The translations under genes were made by a program, and so were the position numbers. The notes under the pieces are model-generated. The model was not told the DNA's origin, did no database searches, and worked only from the letters and a program-made list of their open reading frames with translations. From Chloroflexota bacterium (GTDB lineage Bacteria > Chloroflexota > Anaerolineae > Anaerolineales > UBA11657), in the NCBI GenBank assembly GCA_003670425.1, contig QWRL01000003.1:1-10919 (forward strand): a DNA stretch of 10,919 nucleotides. Reading direction: 5' to 3'. Positions 5,875-10,919 of the stretch are shown piece after piece (the stretch's first letter is position 1; each line of letters opens with the position of its first letter).

Positions 5875-8538
5875 CGGCGCCGTGCTGCCGGTTTGGTGCG
5901 CGGTGTGTGGCTGCCGGTGCTGGCGGCCGGGCTGCTGGCGGGCTGTGGCGGATATGGCGCACAGGCCACTGCGGGCTTGCCCGCAGCTACACAGGCGAAA
6001 GCCACCGGTGTGGCAGCTGCTTCAAGCGGGCAGCTGCCGGCCACGGCTGCCGCGCGCGCCGCTGATGAGCCAGTCAAGATCACCGGTGTAGCCCAAATCA
6101 CATTTCCACTTTTTGAAAGCTACCTCGTGGAGCCGTTTGTGCTGCTGGAGGATGAAGCCGGCTTTGTGAGCCGCAATTTTGAGTTTGAGATGCCGCCGGA
6201 AAACCAAGTGGTTGGCCCGCTGCGTAAGACCAGTGATGGCCAATATCACTACACTTTGCATCTGCCGCAGCAGCCGGTGGGCACGCTGGTGGATGCCAAC
6301 CACAGTGGCACGCCGCAAGTTATGGTGTTTGCAGTTGCGGTGCAGGCGAACTTGATCGGCGATCCGTTTTTGGACCGCTCTGAGTTTCGCGGCTGGTCAA
6401 CCAGTTGGAGCTCGGCGCGCATTGACAGCGAGAACAAGGATGAAATCATTGGCGGTGCGCTGCTGGTCTGGGCGCCCGATGCTGCGCAAGAATTCCCGTC
6501 CGGCTTTGGCGCCGATGGATTGCTGTTCACAAGTGATGACCCCGTCGCACCGGTGCCGGCGGGCTACACAGTCATCGACCTCGAACTGCAGCCCTTCCGC
6601 TTTTACAAGGAAGCCAATCCGCAACTAACGCTATACGAAGGTGATGTGGCGGTTAAAGACTATAGTGCCATGTCTTACACGGAAGCCTTCGATGCCATGA
6701 TTAAGAAAGTGCGCGTCGAATATCCGTTTACCGATGCAAAGGCGGTCGATTGGGATGCAATCTATGCCAGCCTTGCCCCGCGTGTGGTGGCTGCGCAGAC
6801 GAATGCGGACCCGCTGGGTTTCTACCTCGCCATCCGCGACTTAACCTGGGCCATACCGGACGGGCACTTGGGTGCCAGCGGCGACGATGGCGGCCTCTTT
6901 ATGGCTGAGGCGGGCAGTGGCGTGGGCCTCGGCCTGACGCAGCTCGATGACGGCCGCGTGATTGCGTCCTTTGTCACCGCACGCAGCGCGGCAGCGCGGG
7001 CTGGCATTTTGCGCGGCGCAGAAATTATTGAGTACGCAGGCAAGCCGGTTGCAGCGGCAGCGGCTGCAGTCATTCCGTGGTCCAGCCCGTTTTCCACACA
7101 GCACTCGCGCAGTCTGCAGCAGTTCCGGTACCTCACGCGCGGTGCGCTGGGTTCCAATGTGGCTGTGGTGTGGCGCAATCAGGGTGCCACCGAACCGCAG
7201 GCTGCGGTGCTGGTGCTGGGTGACGAGCGCGAATCATTCAACGCGCTTTCTTTTTATGCGGGGATGGAGCGCGGTGTGGCGCCCGTTACTTACCGTGTGA
7301 TTTCCGGCGCTGACCTGCCGGCGGGCGGTGTGCCGTTCAAGTCTGCGCAGACTGGTGCACTGATGGATGCGCGCCAAACCGGCCTCGGCTATATAAAAAT
7401 ATCTGACCTCTCCGATGACCTGAACCTGACGGTGCGTTTGTTTGCGCGCGCGGTGCAGTTCTTCACGGATGAAGAAGTGCCCGGCATCATCTTTGACATG
7501 CGCCAAAACGGCGGCGGCAGCCCGATGGGCTCCGGTTTGGCAGCCTACTTTACAAAAACCGAGGTTGAGCTGTCACGCAGCTATTACTACAGCGAGCGCA
7601 CCGGCAAGTTTGAAACTTACGGGCCGCCTTCAACCATCGAGCCGGACGACAGCTTGTACTACCCGGGCAGATTGGTGGTGCTGGTGGGGCCCGCCTGCGC
7701 CAGTGCCTGCGAGGATGTGGCGTGGGTGCTGCGCCAGCTGCCGCAAACTTCTGTGCTCGGGCAGTACCCCAGCTCCGGCATGTATGGCGAGGTGGGCCGC
7801 GGCCAATACCTGCTGCCAGCGGGCATCTCCATGCAAATTCCAACCGGCATGGACCGCGATATGCAGGGTGAGATTGTGATTGAGGGCACGGGCGTTGTAC
7901 CGGACTTAAAGGTGCCGGTGGATATGGTCAGCGTGCTTTCTGAAACTGATGCGGTGCTGGCCGGCGCGCTGGATGCGCTTACGCTGCTGCCGCGCTTGTG
8001 GCGTGCGGTTGATGCCAGCGCCATGCTGCTGACGCAAACTTTTCCAGAATCTGGCGAGTCCGGCGGAGCAAGGATATTGCTGCCGGGCGCTGCGCCAATC
8101 AGCATAAGTTCCGGAAAGCTGGGCAGCGCCTGGTGGCAGCAGCTGGCGGATGCACAGGCCAGCGCGGTGCTACGCGCCGGTGAATCGCAAGCTGTGGCGG
8201 TGCGGCTGCAAGACAGCGCCGACCAAGTGCTTTGGGCATACGGCTGGTGCGCGCCGGACGAAGCCACACTGGCAGCCAACTGGCAGCAAATTGCGGTGCG
8301 CTTCAATCTGGAGGGGCTGGAGGTTTCCGCAGCCAACTTGGCCACAGAGCAGCATGCGGTGGCGGACGGGATCTGCCGCGCAACTTTTGCTGCGCTGGGA
8401 GACTTTCCGGGCGGGGCGCACCAATTGTCCATTGAAGTTAATTTTGCCGAGCCAATCCGGGCCGGGCAGCGCATACATGCTGCCGGCCTGCGCACCTACA
8501 CCCACAATGTGAACGCCCCGCAGGGTTCAAACAACTAG
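5872..8538 (+). CDS. Large S41-family serine peptidase-like lipoprotein
   Basis: This 888-aa exported protein starts with a signal peptide and lipobox L-L-A-G-C, with lipidated Cys25. After a low-complexity Ala-rich spacer (about 30-65) comes a domain I cannot assign (about 66-255). The S41 part has a helical lead-in with D-G-H at 330-332, a PDZ-like domain (about 345-450) and a catalytic core (about 500-690). The core shows F-D-M-R-Q-N-G-G-G at 541-549, nucleophile Ser611 within C-A-S-A-C-E, and V-V-P-D at 675-678. No lysine stands about 25 residues after Ser611, where CtpA-type enzymes have one. It may use a His-based tricorn-like mechanism (His332 candidate) or be inactive. Residues about 710-888 are a second unassigned domain. 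It should act at the outer face of the membrane. A canonical CTP follows 33 nt downstream. Confidence 0.9.
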   Translation: MRRRAAGLVRGVWLPVLAAGLLAGCGGYGAQATAGLPAATQAKATGVAAASSGQLPATAAARAADEPVKITGVAQITFPLFESYLVEPFVLLEDEAGFVSRNFEFEMPPENQVVGPLRKTSDGQYHYTLHLPQQPVGTLVDANHSGTPQVMVFAVAVQANLIGDPFLDRSEFRGWSTSWSSARIDSENKDEIIGGALLVWAPDAAQEFPSGFGADGLLFTSDDPVAPVPAGYTVIDLELQPFRFYKEANPQLTLYEGDVAVKDYSAMSYTEAFDAMIKKVRVEYPFTDAKAVDWDAIYASLAPRVVAAQTNADPLGFYLAIRDLTWAIPDGHLGASGDDGGLFMAEAGSGVGLGLTQLDDGRVIASFVTARSAAARAGILRGAEIIEYAGKPVAAAAAAVIPWSSPFSTQHSRSLQQFRYLTRGALGSNVAVVWRNQGATEPQAAVLVLGDERESFNALSFYAGMERGVAPVTYRVISGADLPAGGVPFKSAQTGALMDARQTGLGYIKISDLSDDLNLTVRLFARAVQFFTDEEVPGIIFDMRQNGGGSPMGSGLAAYFTKTEVELSRSYYYSERTGKFETYGPPSTIEPDDSLYYPGRLVVLVGPACASACEDVAWVLRQLPQTSVLGQYPSSGMYGEVGRGQYLLPAGISMQIPTGMDRDMQGEIVIEGTGVVPDLKVPVDMVSVLSETDAVLAGALDALTLLPRLWRAVDASAMLLTQTFPESGESGGARILLPGAAPISISSGKLGSAWWQQLADAQASAVLRAGESQAVAVRLQDSADQVLWAYGWCAPDEATLAANWQQIAVRFNLEGLEVSAANLATEQHAVADGICRATFAALGDFPGGAHQLSIEVNFAEPIRAGQRIHAAGLRTYTHNVNAPQGSNN

Positions 8539-8571
8539 TGCGCGCGGCGCATTCGGAGAACAATCGCAGCC

Positions 8572-9843
8572 ATGTTTGACAAAATTTCGCGCGCTACGCT
8601 GGCGCTGCTGGGCGCCCTGTTTGTTGGCGCAGGTGTGTTTAGCGTTGGGTTTGTAACCGGCAGCCGCTACAACACGCTGCTGCCGGCCGTACTTCAGTCG
8701 GTGGCGCCGGTTCCCGCATCTGACGGCGTAGTGACGGTGGACAAGATCACTGTGGCGCCCGCGCAAGGCGCCACGCCGGAAGAACTGCAAACTGCCTTCA
8801 AGCCGTTTTGGGAAACATGGGAGCTGCTGCAGAAGAACTATGTAGACCGGCCGCTGGACACCACCACGCTTGTGAGCGGTGCCATCCAAGGCATGATGCG
8901 CGCCACCGGCGACCGCAATACCAGCTACATGACGCCCGCCGAGCAATCTGTGATGCAGGGCGACATGTCCGGCGAACTGGAGGGCATTGGCGCGGAAGTG
9001 GATGGCAGCGGCGACCTGATGCGCATTGTGGCGCCGATGAAGGGATCGCCAGCGGAGGCTGCCGGCGTGCGCGCCGGCGACTTGATTTTGGAAGTGGACG
9101 GCGAAGACATGGCCGGGCTGGATGGCAGCACCGTCATCAGCAAGGTGCGCGGCAAGGCCGGCACCAAAGTAAAACTGTTGCTGCAGCGCGAGGGTGCTTC
9201 TGCGCCGGTGGAAGTGGAAATCACGCGCTACAAGATCACCATCCCGATGGTGGAGGGCAAGCTGCTCACAAGTGGCGTGGCCTATGTGGAGATTAACCAG
9301 TTTGGCAGCGATGTGGCAGTGGCGCTGCGCGAAAAACTTAAGCAGCTGCTGGCGCAAAATCCGCCCGGCTTGATTATTGATTTGCGCAATAACCCGGGCG
9401 GCTACCTGGATGGCGGCGTGGCGGTTGCCTCAGAGCTGGTGGCCGACAGCCCGGTGATGGTGGAGCGCCTCGGCGATGGCAGCGAGCAGGAGTATCCTGC
9501 GCAGCCCGGCGGGCTGGCAACCAAAATCAAGCTGGTAGTACTGATCAACGCCGGCAGTGCCAGCGCATCAGAAATTGTGGCGGGCGCAGTGCAAGACTAC
9601 AAGCGCGGCTTGCTGGTGGGCGAGAAGTCCTACGGCAAGGGCACCGTGCAAACCTGGCTGGATCTTTCCGACGGCGGCGGCGCAGTGCGCATTACCTTTG
9701 CACGCTGGCTGACGCCCAAAAAGCGCTCAGTGGACCACAAGGGCTTGCTGCCAGATGTTTTGGTGCCTCTGACTGAGGCGGACCAGTCCGCGGGCTTAGA
9801 TCCGCAGCTGGCGGCCGCAGAAGCTGTGCTGCTGCAGCCGTAA
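8572..9843 (+). CDS. C-terminal processing peptidase (S41A, CtpA/Prc type)
   Basis: This 423-aa envelope protease should cleave proteins at or near their C-termini. An N-terminal hydrophobic segment (about 8-30) acts as signal peptide or membrane anchor. A helical region (about 70-135) includes the typical N-Y-V-D (89-92) and N-T-S-Y-M-T (116-121) motifs. The PDZ domain follows (about 138-215, with G-I-G-A-E-V and S-P-A-E-A-A-G-V). The catalytic core has I-D-L-R-N-N-P-G-G at 269-277. The catalytic dyad is Ser331 (in S-A-S-A-S-E) and Lys356 (in Y-G-K-G), exactly 25 apart, with Gln360 following, as in E. coli Prc. The closing G-L-L-P-D-V (391-396) is also standard. GGAG at 8555-8558 has a rather long 13-nt spacer to the ATG. 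All active-site residues are present, unlike the upstream S41 lipoprotein. Confidence 0.95.
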   Translation: MFDKISRATLALLGALFVGAGVFSVGFVTGSRYNTLLPAVLQSVAPVPASDGVVTVDKITVAPAQGATPEELQTAFKPFWETWELLQKNYVDRPLDTTTLVSGAIQGMMRATGDRNTSYMTPAEQSVMQGDMSGELEGIGAEVDGSGDLMRIVAPMKGSPAEAAGVRAGDLILEVDGEDMAGLDGSTVISKVRGKAGTKVKLLLQREGASAPVEVEITRYKITIPMVEGKLLTSGVAYVEINQFGSDVAVALREKLKQLLAQNPPGLIIDLRNNPGGYLDGGVAVASELVADSPVMVERLGDGSEQEYPAQPGGLATKIKLVVLINAGSASASEIVAGAVQDYKRGLLVGEKSYGKGTVQTWLDLSDGGGAVRITFARWLTPKKRSVDHKGLLPDVLVPLTEADQSAGLDPQLAAAEAVLLQP

Positions 9844-9940
9844 ATCAGTCTTACGCAACGCAAATATTCCAGCGTGACACTCCGTTCTATGGGCGGTGAA
9901 TTTACGAGCCGCGCAAATTTAGCACACGAGGACACAGCGC

Positions 9941-10654
9941 ATGTTTTTTGACCCCTTGTATTTTGTTTTCGTCGGGCCGGCAATGTTGCTGGCAATGTAT
10001 GCAAACAGTCGCGTGAAAGCAGCATTTGCACGCTGGCACCAGGTGGGCAACGTGCGCCGGCTGACCGGCGAGCAGGTGGCGCTGGCGCTGATCAAAAGCA
10101 GCGGGCTGCGCGAAGTGCGCCTTACGAGCGCTGCGCCGGACAACGACCATTACGATCCGCGCGACCGTTCGCTGGCGCTCTCGCCGGCGGTGGGCAATGC
10201 AGCCTCTGTGGCGGCGATGGCAGTGGCGGCGCATGAGATTGGCCACGCACTGCAAGACAGCGAAGCCTTTGCGCCGCTGCGCCTGCGCACGGCGCTGGTT
10301 CCGGTGTCCAACTACGGCAGCCAGCTTGGCACATATATGATTTTTGGCGGCATGCTGCTGGCTTCATTTGGCGGCAGTAGTTTGGGGCTGCCGGTGGCCT
10401 GGCTGGGCCTGGCGTTGTTTGCAGTGGGCAGCGTGGTTTCGCTGGTAACGCTGCCGGTGGAGTTTGATGCCAGCCGGCGGGCGCTGGTGGTGCTTGCCAA
10501 CAGCGGCCTGATTGCAAACGATGAAGAACAAGCGGGAGTGAAGGCGGTGCTGAACGCGGCCGCGCTCACTTATGTGGCTGCAGCGGGAGCCGCAATTGCC
10601 ACGGTGGCCTACTATGGATTTCGATTGATGCGCTTGTACGGCCGGCGCGAGTAG
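9941..10654 (+). CDS. YugP-like membrane zinc metallopeptidase
   Basis: This 237-aa protein fits the neutral zinc metallopeptidase family typified by Bacillus YugP. The zinc site is H-E-I-G-H at 98-102 (His98, Glu99, His102), with Glu174 in P-V-E-F-D-A-S as the probable third ligand. D-H-Y-D-P at 69-73 before the metal motif is typical of this family. Hydrophobic segments at about 4-20, 128-146, 150-172 and 207-227 indicate an integral membrane protein. Length matches the usual 220-240 aa. GAGGA at 9928-9932 with an 8-nt spacer supports the ATG. The gene starts 97 nt after the CTP stop; I saw neither a terminator nor a strong promoter in that gap, so it may be read with the S41 genes or from an unrecognised promoter. 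A strong terminator follows. Physiological substrates are unknown. Confidence 0.92.
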   Translation: MFFDPLYFVFVGPAMLLAMYANSRVKAAFARWHQVGNVRRLTGEQVALALIKSSGLREVRLTSAAPDNDHYDPRDRSLALSPAVGNAASVAAMAVAAHEIGHALQDSEAFAPLRLRTALVPVSNYGSQLGTYMIFGGMLLASFGGSSLGLPVAWLGLALFAVGSVVSLVTLPVEFDASRRALVVLANSGLIANDEEQAGVKAVLNAAALTYVAAAGAAIATVAYYGFRLMRLYGRRE

Positions 10655-10676
10655 CCCGCGCCCGCCGCAGCACTTG

Positions 10677-10706
10677 GCGCCCGCAACTTGCGGGCGCTTT
10701 TATTTT
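10677..10706 (+). terminator. Intrinsic (Rho-independent) terminator
   Basis: GCGCCCGCAA at 10677-10686 is perfectly complementary to TTGCGGGCGC at 10688-10697. In practice this forms an 8-bp GC stem with a small AACTT loop. TTTTATTTT follows at 10698-10706. It lies 22 nt after the metallopeptidase stop and should end plus-strand transcription of the envelope protease group. It has no T-tract in the minus direction, so it would not serve the convergent gene on the right as a standard terminator. Confidence 0.92.
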
Positions 10707-10750
10707 GCGCCAGCACCTTGGTGGGGCAGGCGGGCCGGTAGTGGTTTGCG

Positions 10751-10769
10751 GGCGGGGCGGTGCCCCGCC
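10751..10769 (-). other. GC-only hairpin just after the stop of the right-edge minus-strand gene
   Basis: GGCGGGGC (10751-10758) and GCCCCGCC (10762-10769) form a perfect 8-bp stem with a 3-nt loop. On the minus strand it begins one base after the TGA at 10773-10771. It lacks a T-tract, so it is not a classic intrinsic terminator. It may stabilise a 3' end or act with another terminator. The rest of 10655-10770 holds only the plus-strand terminator. Confidence 0.5.
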
Positions 10770-10770
10770 T

Positions 10771-10919
10771 TCAGACGAGGGCGAGCAGCAGTGCGGGCTG
10801 TTCCACGCTCTGGCCGGCCTGCGCCCGAATGCGCTGCCCCGTGCCGGCGCGCGGGGCGCGCCGCTCGCTTTGCCTCCTCCTTGAGTCGAGCACAAGACGC
10901 CAGGCCCATTTTTCCCCCC
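10771..10919 (-). CDS. Biotinyl/lipoyl-type domain, C-terminal fragment with altered attachment site (start outside window)
   Basis: The minus strand is open from the window edge to a TGA at 10773-10771. Near the stop it reads R-A-P-R-A-G-T-G-Q-R-I-R-A-Q-A-G-Q-S-V, then a hydrophobic L-L-L-A-L-V ending. This resembles the second half of the biotinyl domain of acyl-CoA or pyruvate carboxylases (pattern A-P-x-x-G-x-v-x-x-i-x-v-x-x-G-x-x-V-x-x-g-x-x-L). Ahead of it stands L-V-L-D-S-R-R-R-Q-S, where the family has L-V-L-E-A-M-K-M-E-H at the same spacing, so the lysine that would carry biotin is missing. Either the protein is degenerate, or the last 50 bases, which end in T5C6, contain sequence errors. 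A biotin carboxylase or carrier subunit is the best guess. Chance similarity in a GC-rich frame cannot be excluded. Confidence 0.5.
   Translation of the reverse strand, partial: GEKWAWRLVLDSRRRQSERRAPRAGTGQRIRAQAGQSVEQPALLLALV

Noticed and set aside
7659..8495. A 278-codon minus-strand open frame opposite the S41 lipoprotein
   Set aside because: The composition is low in motifs and rich in Ser, Ala and Pro, with no start signal. The sense strand carries clear S41 motifs.
8527..9357. A 276-codon minus-strand open frame opposite the CTP gene
   Set aside because: The translation is His/Arg/Gln-rich without domains. It is the shadow of a canonical protease gene.
9844..9940. Search for a promoter or terminator between the CTP and metallopeptidase genes
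   Set aside because: Only weak AT-rich patches (around 9863-9868 and 9916-9920) and no stable hairpin with a T-tract were seen, so no call is made.
10914..10919. C6 homopolymer at the window end as a biological feature
   Set aside because: It lies at the sequence edge, directly after a T5 run, and is better explained as an edge or quality artefact.

Overview
The window is a GC-rich, gene-dense bacterial chromosome segment with ordinary housekeeping content. No rRNA, tRNA, mobile element, phage gene or CRISPR array was seen. MutL carries the endonuclease motif, so the host probably lacks a MutH-type system. That motif, the YugP-like zinc metallopeptidase and the Cys4-type MDR dehydrogenase would fit a Chloroflexota-like (Anaerolineae-like) lineage. 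This placement is a weak inference: nothing here is a taxonomic marker and no search was possible.

Layout, left to right. (1) The C-terminal tail of alanyl-tRNA synthetase (1-150, +), then an M29 aminopeptidase (198-1304, +) 47 nt later. (2) A short unit with its own likely sigma70-type promoter: an RNase Z-like metallo-beta-lactamase-fold hydrolase (1425-2201, +) and a Nudix hydrolase (2235-2726, +). (3) A minus-strand pair, mutL (5447-3699) followed 19 nt later by an MDR-family zinc dehydrogenase (3679-2723). The dehydrogenase meets the Nudix gene tail to tail, with overlapping stop codons. (4) A divergent intergenic region (5448-5560), then a plus-strand envelope/proteolysis group: a small three-helix membrane protein (5561-5872), translationally coupled to a large S41-family lipoprotein (5872-8538), a canonical C-terminal processing peptidase (8572-9843) and a YugP-like membrane zinc metallopeptidase (9941-10654). 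The group ends in a strong intrinsic terminator (10677-10706). (5) At the right edge, on the minus strand, the C-terminal half of what looks like a biotinyl/lipoyl domain (10919-10771), in which the usual A-M-K-M biotinylation motif reads S-R-R-R.

Functionally the window combines translation (alaS), peptide turnover (M29), nucleotide clean-up (Nudix), mismatch repair (mutL) and a run of envelope proteases. I did not find a clearly new defence or mobile system. The items most worth a second look are the coupled membrane protein/S41 lipoprotein pair beside a canonical CTP, the unassigned N- and C-terminal domains and altered active site of that lipoprotein, and the edge biotinyl domain without its lysine.
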